A DNA stretch of 24,754 bases. Source: Dehalococcoidia bacterium (GTDB lineage: Bacteria; Chloroflexota; Dehalococcoidia; GIF9; AB-539-J10). Made by a program: the position numbers and the translations under genes. Below are positions 8,120-16,034 of this stretch, in pieces. Position 1 is the stretch's first letter; every line of letters starts with the position of its first letter. The stretch is taken from NCBI GenBank assembly GCA_004376695.1, contig SOJB01000069.1:1-24754 (forward strand). Direction: 5' to 3'. The notes beneath the pieces are model-generated. The model saw only the letters and a list, made by a program, of their open reading frames with translations, was not told the origin of the DNA and ran no database searches.

Positions 8120-8836
8120 ATGGCCTGTAGAATGCTAGTCGGGATTGGCAAATTGCCTGTAGCCAGATTACTGGACGATTTCAAGCTGATGGCTCAAAAC
8201 AAGAATGAAAGGCATGAACATTGGGGCCGTCCCGATCATATTCAGGGCGATGGCTGGGGTATAGTGACAGGGAGGTCGGGAGAACTCGAATCCTATAAGA
8301 ATGCTGTTGCATGTTGGAGAGACCCGAGATTCGCCGATTTCTATGGCGCCGATCTGGATTTCATAATGCTGCACGCGAGGAAAGCCTCGCCGGGCATAGC
8401 GGTGAAACACGAGTTCACGCACCCATTCGAGGAAGATGGCTGGTACTTCTGCCATAATGGAACAGTTCACGATTTCAAGGCCGGAGAACAAAGTGACGCG
8501 CAACAGCTATTCGCACTGCTCCTTGAAGATCTGAAGGCATGCCAGGACGTAACGGAAGCCATAAGAGCAACAGCGAGGTCCTTGAAGGAGTATTCGGCGC
8601 TCAACTTCATACTGTTCAGAGACGATCACATTCACATCCTCAACATGTACGGAGAACGTGGCAAGAAAACCCCGAAGTACTTCACGATGAAGTATTCGCA
8701 GGCAGACGATTACACAGTCGTATGTTCTGAACGGCTACCCAGTTCTGCTGGAGAATGGAAGGAAATGGAAAACGGAACGCTTCTGACGCTGACTATTCCG
8801 GACGGAACGACCGAAATCTGCGACATATCAAGTTAG
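8120..8836 (+). CDS. Class II (Ntn-type) glutamine amidotransferase
   Basis: A 238-residue protein of the YafJ/EgtC-like class II glutamine amidotransferase group, in which an N-terminal Cys hydrolyses glutamine to release ammonia. Visible landmarks are the nucleophile region MACRMLVGIG, DGWGIV at about 44-49, HARKAS at 85-90, HPF at 101-103 and CHNGTV at 111-116, the last group shaping the glutamine pocket. The ATG at 8120 has GGAG five bases upstream. Oddly, the Cys is third (Met-Ala-Cys), not second. Exposing it as an N-terminal nucleophile would need removal of Met and Ala, or the true start differs. No synthetase partner lies next to it, so the acceptor of the ammonia is unknown. It is flanked on both sides by mfd 3' sequence. 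Confidence 0.85.
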   Translation: MACRMLVGIGKLPVARLLDDFKLMAQNKNERHEHWGRPDHIQGDGWGIVTGRSGELESYKNAVACWRDPRFADFYGADLDFIMLHARKASPGIAVKHEFTHPFEEDGWYFCHNGTVHDFKAGEQSDAQQLFALLLEDLKACQDVTEAIRATARSLKEYSALNFILFRDDHIHILNMYGERGKKTPKYFTMKYSQADDYTVVCSERLPSSAGEWKEMENGTLLTLTIPDGTTEICDISS

Positions 8837-8904
8837 GAGACAGGAGTTCTCCAGCGCTGGGTGAAGCTTTGACTCACTGAGCACACTGTAGCGTTCATGC
8901 GGGT

Positions 8905-11900
8905 TCAGCCGCAGTTAGACCTCAGTATCTCCTCCAGGACGTCCTGCCACCTGTCGCCCGCGAGCCTGGTATCTAACCTGATCTGTGTGGCACCTGTCTT
9001 GACTGCTGCGTCGATAGCGCTGCTGACTGTTAGCCGTCCGCCCTCGGTTCGGGGCCTTATCACGATTTGCCTTCCTTGCCTGGAAACAGAGCTTACGCCA
9101 GCCTTTATAGCCAGAACCTTGATCTTCACCATGTAAAGCAGATTATCCACAGGCTGAGGCAGCGCGCCGAATCTATCTTTGAATTCCTGAACGAAATCGG
9201 CCACTTCTTCTATGAGCTCCAACCCGGCGAGTCTGTGGTAGAGGCCCAACCGAGTACCCAGATTGGGAACGTACTCCTCCGGTATGTAGGCAGCCAAGGG
9301 TAGCGATATGCTGGGGGATTCGTTCTGTTGCCCTGCAACAACACTCCTTTTGATTCCACCCTCGCCTGTTCCTCTCCCTTCAGGAGAGATGTTCGGAGAA
9401 GATGCCTTCGACTCCTCCACCGCCTCAGCAAGCAGTTGACAATAAAGGTCAAAGCCGAGCGCGGCTATATGCCCGCTTTGCTTAACACCCAGAAGATTGC
9501 CTGCTCCCCGGATTTCCAGGTCCTTCATAGCGATACCGAATCCGGAACCCAGTTCGGCAGCCTCGAATATGGTCCTGAGCCTCTTATGGGCCTGCGGAGT
9601 CAGCAGTTTCCCTTCGTCGAAAAGAAAATACGCGTAAGCCTGGTTGATACCACGTCCCACTCTGCCTCTTAGCTGGTAAAGCTGGCCCAGACCGAACTTG
9701 TCAGCCTGATTGACAATCAACGTGTTGACGTTAGGCATGTCCAGACCTAACTGGATGATGGTGGTAGTCAGCAGGACATCATACTTACGAGAGACGAAAT
9801 CGGCCATCACCTTCTCTAGTTGCTCTTCATGCATTTGCCCGTGAGCTATGGCGATTCTGACCTCAGGTACCAAATCCTGTAACTTGCCGGCGGCCAGACC
9901 AATGCTCTGAACACGGTTATGGACGAAGAAGACCTGACCGTTTCTCTCCAGTTCACGCAATATCACCTGCCTGACCAGAGTGGCATCGTAAACCCCAACG
10001 TAGGTCTTGATGGACAGGCGTTCTTCGGGAGGCGTTTCCACTATGCTCATATCCCTGATTCCGCTTAAGGACATGTGAAGGGTGCGCGGGATAGGAGTGG
10101 CGCTGAGTGCCAGGGTGTCCACTTCCTTCCTTATCTGCCTGAGTTTCTCCTTCTGCACGACACCGAATTGCTGTTCCTCGTCGATTATCACCATTCCGAG
10201 GTCCTTGAATGAGATGTCCTTTTGCAGCAGGCGGTGAGTACCGATGCAGATATCCACAGTGCCATTGGCCAAGCCCGCAATGATCTCTCTTTCCTTTTCC
10301 GGGGGACAGAAGCGGCTCAGCATCTCTACTCTCAGAGGAAAAGTCTGCAGCCTCTCAGTAAACGTAATCAAATGCTGCTGAGCGAGTATGGTGGTCGGGA
10401 CCAGAATGGCCACCTGTTTATTATCCATAACCGCCTTGAAGGCAGCGCGCAGTGCTATCTCGGTTTTGCCATAGCCGACATCTCCGCAGATAAGCCGGTC
10501 CGTGGGCTTAGCCCCCTCCATATCCTTCTTGACCGTCATGATGGCCTCAACCTGGTCCGGTGTTTCCATATAGGGGAATGAAGCCTCCAGTTCCTGCTGC
10601 CACAGTGAATCCGGGGAGAAAGCGAAGCCGGGAGCTATCTCCCGAGCGGCATAAAGGTCGAGTAGCTCGTGAGCGATTTCCGCCACCGACTCCTTGACCC
10701 TTCTCTTGGTCCTTTGCCATTCCCTGCTCCTCAAGCGGCTCAAGGGTGGTGCCTGGTCGCCAGCACCGATATAGCGGCTTATGCGGTCTATCCTCTCAAT
10801 GGGCACGTAGAGCCTGTCACCGGCGGCATACTCCAGAACAAGGTATTCTCCCTCGATCCCGTGGGAGAACATCCTGGTCAGACCGTTGAACCTGGCGATG
10901 CCGTGATCGACATGGACGACATAATCGCCGGGGACTAACTGGGGAAGGAACCACCGGCGGGGTATCCGCTTCTTCTTCCCTGCTCGCGGCTGCTTAACAA
11001 AGCCGAAGAGCTCAGTATCGGTGATAAGAGTCAACCCGTCGGCCATCAGCCAGCCCCCATCCAGTGAGCCCTGAAGGACTGTGATTGAACCGGGCGGAGG
11101 TACCTGCTCTATCTCGGATGCGGGCGAAGTATGAATATCCTCCTTCTGTAGAAGCTCAGCCAGACGATTTGCCTGGTGGCTAACTACCAACACCCGCTGT
11201 CCCTGCTCGACAAGCTTCCTCGCTGTTGTGAGGAACCTCTCCAGCTGTCCTCCGTAACTCTGAGGCCTAACGAAGGGCAAAGCCTGTCCATAGCCCTGGG
11301 GGGCATTCCATGTTTCCATGGTCAGGCGATGTCTCACTTCCATCTGCGACTCCAGTTCTTCCCAGGCAAGGTAAGGAGACGGAAAGTCTTGAGGTAGCTC
11401 GCCTCTTTCCATCTTAGTCGCTCTCAATTCTTGGGTCTCCCTGTTTAGCCTCGTGACGACGAGTCCGATTCCTTCCGGCTCATCGAGAATGAGCAGAGCA
11501 TTCCTGCCAAGGTAATCGAACACGCTTCCGGTGTTGAACAGAGGGAAGTAAAACTCAGCCCCGGGAAACCACTGTCGCTCCTGCAGTCTGACCAAGTCTA
11601 CCTCGAAGCGCTGCTTCACCTCAGGAGTGCAGCTATCTGAGTCGAGAATCGCCAGTCGAGAGTTCTCTGCCATTGGCATCAACTCCCTGGCCGGGGTTAG
11701 AATCAGCGAGGAAATCGGACCGCTTGAGCGCTGGCTTTCCGGGTCGAAGCACCTCATGCTCTCTATCCGGTTGCCAAAGAACTCTATTCGCACCGGCAAC
11801 TCGCTGAAAGGCGTAAAGACATCGACGATGCCACCCCGCTTGCTCATCTGGCCAGGTACTTCAACGACGTCCTCCACTTCGTAGCCCATGGTTTGCCATC

Positions 11901-12519
11901 GGCGCAGTAATTCCAATGGGTCGGCAGCCATGCCTGGCTCTAGAACGTGGCAGGCAGCAACGAAATCCCCGTGAGGTATAGTCTTGCTCATGATTGCCAG
12001 GGCTGAGGCGACTATCAAGGGCGCTTGTGTCGCCCTGAGCGCCAGCGAAGGGTCTTCGGATTCCTCGTGGAGACCGCTATCCAGGAGATTCTTCGGTCGT
12101 CCCGATTTCATCGGGGCTCCCTCACAATGCCAGGACCCAAGAGGCCCGTGAAGCGCCAGAATAGTCAGCGCCCTCAACCTCTCCAGCATCTGACGGCTGA
12201 AAGCTGATAGCCGATAGCTATCATAAGGGAGGAAGTCCAGCTCCGGGAGGCGATGCAATTCGACGGAAGGAGGACACCAGACTCGAAGTTGCTCGTGGAG
12301 CTTTCTAGCGCTCTCGGGTTGAGCGGTCACTACCATAATGGGCACATTGAGCTCGTGGTAGAGGGCAGCGATCACGTACGGTCTGGCGGCATCGAGTACA
12401 ACCGCCTTATGCTCACTTTCTGCTGTCGACAGGTCCCTCACCAATTGCCTGTAGGCAGGCATTTCCTGGAGCAAAGCGAGTAGAAGAGAGAGATTCACCG
12501 GTTGCCCTTCGTTAGCCAT
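8905..12519 (-). CDS. mfd: Transcription-repair coupling factor Mfd
   Basis: Removes RNA polymerase stalled at DNA lesions and recruits UvrA. It has 1204 residues. The UvrB-like N-terminal module ends with the RGGIVDVF region (about 228-235). The RNA polymerase-interacting CarD-like domain starts near PQLVPGDYVVHVDHG (526-540). The RecG-like translocase has Walker A GDVGYGKTE (679-687), DEEQ (780-783), SATPIPRTL (806-814) and LRGRVGRG (950-957). The TRG segment IRGAGNLLG is at about 1003-1011, and the C-terminal D7 domain ends the protein. Two insertions absent from typical Mfd sit at about residues 129-165 and 1039-1058; both encode repeat-like DNA. Motif V reads TTTIIQLGLDMP where most relatives have IIESGLDIP or IIETGIDIP. 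A TATAAT box nine to fourteen bases before the ATG, with no ribosome site, suggests leaderless mRNA. Confidence 0.97.
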   Translation of the reverse strand: MANEGQPVNLSLLLALLQEMPAYRQLVRDLSTAESEHKAVVLDAARPYVIAALYHELNVPIMVVTAQPESARKLHEQLRVWCPPSVELHRLPELDFLPYDSYRLSAFSRQMLERLRALTILALHGPLGSWHCEGAPMKSGRPKNLLDSGLHEESEDPSLALRATQAPLIVASALAIMSKTIPHGDFVAACHVLEPGMAADPLELLRRWQTMGYEVEDVVEVPGQMSKRGGIVDVFTPFSELPVRIEFFGNRIESMRCFDPESQRSSGPISSLILTPARELMPMAENSRLAILDSDSCTPEVKQRFEVDLVRLQERQWFPGAEFYFPLFNTGSVFDYLGRNALLILDEPEGIGLVVTRLNRETQELRATKMERGELPQDFPSPYLAWEELESQMEVRHRLTMETWNAPQGYGQALPFVRPQSYGGQLERFLTTARKLVEQGQRVLVVSHQANRLAELLQKEDIHTSPASEIEQVPPPGSITVLQGSLDGGWLMADGLTLITDTELFGFVKQPRAGKKKRIPRRWFLPQLVPGDYVVHVDHGIARFNGLTRMFSHGIEGEYLVLEYAAGDRLYVPIERIDRISRYIGAGDQAPPLSRLRSREWQRTKRRVKESVAEIAHELLDLYAAREIAPGFAFSPDSLWQQELEASFPYMETPDQVEAIMTVKKDMEGAKPTDRLICGDVGYGKTEIALRAAFKAVMDNKQVAILVPTTILAQQHLITFTERLQTFPLRVEMLSRFCPPEKEREIIAGLANGTVDICIGTHRLLQKDISFKDLGMVIIDEEQQFGVVQKEKLRQIRKEVDTLALSATPIPRTLHMSLSGIRDMSIVETPPEERLSIKTYVGVYDATLVRQVILRELERNGQVFFVHNRVQSIGLAAGKLQDLVPEVRIAIAHGQMHEEQLEKVMADFVSRKYDVLLTTTIIQLGLDMPNVNTLIVNQADKFGLGQLYQLRGRVGRGINQAYAYFLFDEGKLLTPQAHKRLRTIFEAAELGSGFGIAMKDLEIRGAGNLLGVKQSGHIAALGFDLYCQLLAEAVEESKASSPNISPEGRGTGEGGIKRSVVAGQQNESPSISLPLAAYIPEEYVPNLGTRLGLYHRLAGLELIEEVADFVQEFKDRFGALPQPVDNLLYMVKIKVLAIKAGVSSVSRQGRQIVIRPRTEGGRLTVSSAIDAAVKTGATQIRLDTRLAGDRWQDVLEEILRSNCG
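9346..9402 (-). repeat. Palindromic repeat-like insertion inside mfd (C-terminal side)
   Basis: Encodes about 19 residues (SPNISPEGRGTGEGGIKR) between the translocase/TRG segment and D7, low-complexity and unlike Mfd. Its DNA contains a perfect six-base stem CTCTCC/GGAGAG (9372-9377 with 9383-9388) around a five-base loop. It resembles the 'CTCTCCCT...GAGAGGG' type of interspersed palindromes common in environmental bacterial genomes. The reading frame stays open. Confidence 0.6.
12028..12129 (-). repeat. MITE-like palindromic repeat inserted in frame in mfd (N-terminal side)
   Basis: About 100 bases encode residues roughly 130-164, which interrupt the junction between LALHGPLG and APLIVASALAIMSK. 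The DNA has a perfect hairpin CCCGAT-TTC-ATCGGG (12101-12115) and, at its other end, an imperfect palindrome (12033-12052, CCCTGAGC paired with GCGAAGGG with two mismatches). The ends, TGTCGCCCTGAGC and CTCCCTCACAATG, look like the widespread intergenic repeats that end in 'GTCATTGCGAGGGAG' or 'CTTCGCT..GCTCAGG'. The gene is not broken by it. Confidence 0.65.
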
Positions 12520-12527
12520 CAGACACT

Positions 12528-12557
12528 ATTATAGTAACCCCGCCAGACGATTGGCAA
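12528..12557 (-). promoter_or_regulatory. mfd promoter, leaderless arrangement
   Basis: On the minus strand TTGCCA (12557-12552) is followed after 18 bases by a perfect TATAAT (12533-12528). Transcription would start near 12521, two bases before the ATG at 12519, and no Shine-Dalgarno sequence is present. Confidence 0.65.
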
Positions 12558-12676
12558 TTCGAACGGAAAGCCAAAGGCTAGAGAAATCTGGATATCCTGA
12601 GCAGTGCAGGAGCGCTCCGCTGAGCCTGGCTTAACGACCAGGTTCCTCGCCTTCCGGTCAAACCTACAAGTGAATG

Positions 12677-12703
12677 TTGCCAGACAATAGTCTATAATAT
12701 ACT
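12677..12703 (+). promoter_or_regulatory. Promoter-like element upstream of the HhH protein gene
   Basis: TTGCCA (12677-12682) precedes overlapping -10 candidates TATAAT (12693-12698) and TATACT (12698-12703). The spacer is 15 bases to the second box, rather short, and 10 to the first. The leader to the ATG at 12790 would be about 80 bases. Confidence 0.4.
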
Positions 12704-12789
12704 AGCAGGGAATGCTGTCCCGGTAAGGCATGTGAAGTCCTGCCCCGGCAAGTAGATCGAGCCAGGGACGCGATAACGATAGGTTAGAC

Positions 12790-13425
12790 ATGACGGTCCG
12801 GAAGAAACTCTCTCGGCTGGCAGGTTATTCCCAGGAGCTGGGCCTGGATTTGAAGAAGGAAGAACACAGGTTCAGGTGGTTCTTGGCTTCAATTCTTCTT
12901 GCGGGGGGGGTTCCGTCGCAGATAGCCAAGAAGGCCTACAGGGAGTTCGAAAGGGAGGGCATCGTGACTCCTGAGAGCATCATTGACGCAGGCTGGGACA
13001 GGCTGGTGGAGGTCCTGTGTGCGGGAGGCTACGTTGTCTACGACTTCGCCACGGCCTCGAAGCTGCTGGAAACAGCATCTAAGCTAAAAGAGAGGTATGG
13101 CTCACTGGAGAACCTGTATGCGCAGGCAAGAAACAACAGGGACCTGGAGAAGAAGTTGCAGGAATTCAAAGGTGTGGGGCCTACTACCGTAGACACATTC
13201 TTGAGGGAGCTAAGGAGCATCTGGGAAAAGGCAAGACCTGGCCTCTCTCCGGTTGCTAGAGATGTAGCTTCCAAACTCGGTCTTGGTGACGAAGACCTTG
13301 AACACCCCGCAGTGGAGGTAGGTCTGGTAAGAATAGGGCTTGACTTCTGCAAGGGCAAACAGTGCTTTGCTTGCCCCGTCCGAAAGGAATGCTCCAACCC
13401 CGCTGACCAGCAACATGCAGGGTAG
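12790..13425 (+). CDS. Endonuclease III-like HhH-GPD protein with iron-sulfur cluster loop
   Basis: A 211-residue DNA-repair-type protein of the helix-hairpin-helix glycosylase superfamily. The hairpin motif is EFKGVGPTTVDTFL (about 125-138). The C-terminal cysteines 187, 192, 195 and 201 form C-x4-C-x2-C-x5-C, close to the endonuclease III [4Fe-4S] pattern C-x6-C-x2-C-x5-C. In endonuclease III the hairpin reads GVGRKTA with a catalytic Lys; here that Lys is Thr. The usual VDTH aspartate is also not evident, the aligned part being GLSPVARD. So it may be a monofunctional glycosylase, act on an unusual base, or only bind DNA. The ATG at 12790 has just a weak AGG-type site upstream. It is transcribed away from mfd. 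Confidence 0.8.
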   Translation: MTVRKKLSRLAGYSQELGLDLKKEEHRFRWFLASILLAGGVPSQIAKKAYREFEREGIVTPESIIDAGWDRLVEVLCAGGYVVYDFATASKLLETASKLKERYGSLENLYAQARNNRDLEKKLQEFKGVGPTTVDTFLRELRSIWEKARPGLSPVARDVASKLGLGDEDLEHPAVEVGLVRIGLDFCKGKQCFACPVRKECSNPADQQHAG

Positions 13426-13735
13426 GCTCACCTGTGATAGCCCCGATACTGGCTATCAGACGAACCTCCATGAGTTCCGGATGGCAACTGCTGGAGCTTT
13501 AGCTGCCGCTCAGGTATAGGGCCGACAATATCAGCGCAGCCATTCAAGCCGCTCACAGAGACTCCCGGATAACCGTCAGGAAGGAATCCCGCCGAAGCGA
13601 GACGAACTATATCACTGCCTGGCAACCGCCAGAAACCCAGACAAGGCCATCGTCTTCGGCCACTGGAGAAAAGAGGAGCGATGGGTTACAATTAGGGCCT
13701 GCAAGAATCATCATCTTGATGAAGGGACCTAATCA
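13426..13735. other. Intergenic stretch, no gene recognised
   Basis: Apart from the hairpin at 13435-13458, this 310-base gap holds no supported gene. Short frames on either strand lack ribosome sites and protein character. A possible -10 box TACAAT at 13687-13692 lies about 45 bases before the next gene, without a clear -35. Confidence 0.5.
13435..13458 (+). terminator. Hairpin just after the HhH protein gene
   Basis: TGATAGCC and GGCTATCA form a perfect eight-base stem with an eight-base loop, starting nine bases after the stop codon. No T-tract follows, so it may stabilise the 3' end rather than terminate transcription by itself. Confidence 0.4.
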
Positions 13736-14398
13736 ATGACAAAAGGCCAGAATGCGTTGACTGAGGTCGAATCCAAGGAGCTTCTTAAGAGGGCGGGGAT
13801 ACCTGTTGTTGCGACGAAGCTCGCCCGAAGCAAGAGGGAGGCCCTTTCCATAAGCAAGGAAATGGGCTTTCCTGTAGTACTGAAGATATGCTCCCACGAT
13901 GTTGTCCACAAGACCGATTCCGGCGGCGTTCGATTAGGACTGGCCAACGCTGCACAAGCGGGCAGGGCTTACAGTGAGATTCTATCATCGGTCAGACAGG
14001 CACATCCCGAATCCCGGATTCAGGGTGTATCGGTGCAGCCGATGGCTCCGCCGGCGGTAGAAGTGATCGTCGGCATGAGCAAGGATCCTCAGTTCGGTCC
14101 TGTACTCATGTTCGGTCTCGGAGGCATACTCGTAGAGGTGTTGAAGGACGTCTCCTTCAGAATAGTCCCTGTTAGCGAAAGGGATGCCGGGGAGATGGTC
14201 AGGGAAATAAAGGGATATCCCATACTGAAAGGATACAGAGGCCAGAAGCCGGCCAGTATCCCTGCATTGGAAAAGCTAATAGTCAAGGTATCTCAGTTTG
14301 TGGAGAAGAATCCTCAGATAGAGGAGCTTGACCTCAATCCCGTATTCGCCTATCCCGATAAGGCAGTGGCGATGGATGCCCGCATTATCCTAGAGTAA
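13736..14398 (+). CDS. ADP-forming acyl/acetyl-CoA synthetase, beta subunit (ATP-grasp)
   Basis: The nucleotide-binding subunit of the enzyme that converts an acyl-CoA, ADP and phosphate to the acid, CoA and ATP, an energy-saving step of fermentation. The 220 residues form an ATP-grasp_5 domain. His58 in DVVHKTDSGGV corresponds to the beta-subunit histidine that relays the phosphoryl group. Later blocks GVSVQPMAPPAVEVIVGM, FGPVLMFGLGG and EELDLNPVFA are typical of the family. The ATG at 13736 follows a GAAGGGA ribosome site. The alpha subunit begins 80 bases downstream. Separate subunits occur in archaeal ACD; many bacteria fuse them. The acyl group used is not readable from sequence. Confidence 0.9.
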   Translation: MTKGQNALTEVESKELLKRAGIPVVATKLARSKREALSISKEMGFPVVLKICSHDVVHKTDSGGVRLGLANAAQAGRAYSEILSSVRQAHPESRIQGVSVQPMAPPAVEVIVGMSKDPQFGPVLMFGLGGILVEVLKDVSFRIVPVSERDAGEMVREIKGYPILKGYRGQKPASIPALEKLIVKVSQFVEKNPQIEELDLNPVFAYPDKAVAMDARIILE

Positions 14399-14478
14399 TA
14401 GCAGATAGATCGCTATCGCAAGGACGAGAAGCTGACCAGGAATTCGACGGGACACATCGGACTTCCCGAGGATCGACT

Positions 14479-15960
14479 TTGTTTGAGGAAAAGCTTAAGG
14501 AACTTGAGCCTGTCTTCTATCCCAAGTCGATTGCCGTCGTCGGCGCATCGGCTGGCTCGATAAAAGCCGGCTCTTTGTGGGTCCATACATTGGTATCCGC
14601 CGGTTTCCCGGGACCTGTTTACCCGGTTGGCTCCAGGGGCGGCCGAATTCGCGAACTCGAGATCTTCCCTAACGTTCGCCTGATCCCTGGAGACGTAGAC
14701 TATGTTATCGTAGCCATTCCCCGACAATCCGTGTTGGAGCTCCTCGATGATTGCGCAGTCAAAGGCGTCAAAGCTGTCCAGTTCTTCACTGCTGGATTCA
14801 GCGAGATGGATGTGCAACAGGGATACAATCTGGAGCAGCAAATGCTCGATAAAGCACGCCAGGGAGGCGTTCGCATCATCGGCCCGAATTGCATAGGTGT
14901 CTATTGCCCGGAATGGAGAATCCCATTCCTCATGGGGAGACTTGGTGAAGGCGGTTCCGTGGGCTTTGTCTCCCAGAGTGGCGGCGTCGCTGGCAAATTG
15001 GCGACGACTGGTATAGCCCGCCGTATCAACTACAGCAAGGGAATTAGCTTTGGCAACGGCATCGACCTCGACGCCAGCGATTTCTTGCAGTACCTGGCTG
15101 CCGACCCCAAGACCGACGTCATCGGCGCGTACCTGGAGGGCACCAGAGACGGAATCCGCCTTTTCAACACCATAAAGGAAGTAGCCCCAGTCAAGCCGCT
15201 GGTCGTTTGGAAAGGAGGGAGAACAGAGGCCGGCGCTCAGGCTGCCATGTCCCACACCGGCTCTTTAGCCAGTTCAGGAGCCATCTGGTCTGCAATGCTA
15301 AGACAAGCCGGTGCCATAGAAGTGCACAGTCTGGAGGAGTTGACCGACACCCTCCTTATCTTCCAGCAAGTCAGACATTGGCAAGGTGCCAACGCAGCTA
15401 TCATCGGCGGTCTCGCTGATGGGGGCGGTGGCATCTCGGTATCCGGAGGCGATGCCTGTACGGAGAATGGGCTCAATGTCCCTCCTCTCTCCTCCAAGAC
15501 GCGCAGGGAGCTGAGAAAACTCCTCGGGGAAGTAGGTAGCATCCTGCGCAATCCAGTAGACGTGAGTCAGTCACAATTCCGAGGCCTGCCGACTCTATTT
15601 CAGGCCATAGACTTGGTGACGAGGGATGCCGCTATCGATGTTGTCTTGATTCAGGAGGATATCGACATCCTCCTACCGATTTACTCCCAGAAAGGACTGG
15701 AGGAGATAAACGAATTCTTCGTAGAGCTCGGAAGCAGGCAGAACAAGCCCATAATAGTGGTCTTGCCGCCTGGCTCGGCTGAGCCAGAACGATTACAGCT
15801 AGAGCAAAAGCTCCTCGCAGCCTCCATCCCTGTCTTCTGTTCCGTGGAACGTGCGGCTAAAGCCATCTTCAATACCAACATGTACTTGTGCCGGCACGGG
15901 AACAAGGCCAGCCACACAAGGAGATTCGAGCTACCCCTCCAGGCGCGCTCCGGCTCATAG
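14479..15960 (+). CDS. ADP-forming acyl/acetyl-CoA synthetase, alpha subunit (CoA-binding)
   Basis: A 493-residue partner of the ATP-grasp subunit. An N-terminal CoA-binding Rossmann domain (about 10-140, SIAVVGAS and IIGPNCIG) is followed by two succinyl-CoA-ligase-like domains. His259 in AAMSHTGSLA matches the phosphorylated histidine of the archaeal alpha subunit. The start is a TTG at 14479 with GAGGA a few bases upstream, and the sequence from there (FEEKLKELEPVFYPKSIAVVG) is the expected family N-terminus. A glycine-rich loop near 315-327 occupies the place of the usual GGPG segment. Beta-before-alpha gene order makes a two-gene operon. Relatives act on acetyl-, propionyl- or branched/aryl acyl-CoA; which applies here is not known. 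Confidence 0.9.
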   Translation: MFEEKLKELEPVFYPKSIAVVGASAGSIKAGSLWVHTLVSAGFPGPVYPVGSRGGRIRELEIFPNVRLIPGDVDYVIVAIPRQSVLELLDDCAVKGVKAVQFFTAGFSEMDVQQGYNLEQQMLDKARQGGVRIIGPNCIGVYCPEWRIPFLMGRLGEGGSVGFVSQSGGVAGKLATTGIARRINYSKGISFGNGIDLDASDFLQYLAADPKTDVIGAYLEGTRDGIRLFNTIKEVAPVKPLVVWKGGRTEAGAQAAMSHTGSLASSGAIWSAMLRQAGAIEVHSLEELTDTLLIFQQVRHWQGANAAIIGGLADGGGGISVSGGDACTENGLNVPPLSSKTRRELRKLLGEVGSILRNPVDVSQSQFRGLPTLFQAIDLVTRDAAIDVVLIQEDIDILLPIYSQKGLEEINEFFVELGSRQNKPIIVVLPPGSAEPERLQLEQKLLAASIPVFCSVERAAKAIFNTNMYLCRHGNKASHTRRFELPLQARSGS

Positions 15961-15997
15961 GCCAGAATGACTGCGCGCTCGGAGAGCCAAGGGAGCT

Positions 15998-16026
15998 TTG
16001 CAAAGCCTCCTGCGACAAACTATAAT
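15998..16026 (+). promoter_or_regulatory. Promoter of the CCA/poly(A) polymerase gene, leaderless arrangement
   Basis: TTGCAA (15998-16003) is followed after 17 bases by a perfect TATAAT (16021-16026). Transcription should begin near 16033, one to three bases before the ATG at 16035, with no ribosome site present. Confidence 0.65.
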
Positions 16027-16034
16027 TGGCCGTT

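Noticed and set aside
7870..8184. 104-codon minus-strand open frame as a separate gene
   Set aside because: Its C-terminal part is the decayed mfd duplicate and its N-terminal part is antisense to the amidotransferase start; it ends at a frameshift-exposed stop.
14413..15255. 280-codon minus-strand open frame opposite the alpha subunit of the acyl-CoA synthetase
   Set aside because: Antisense shadow produced by codon bias; no family resemblance and no ribosome site.
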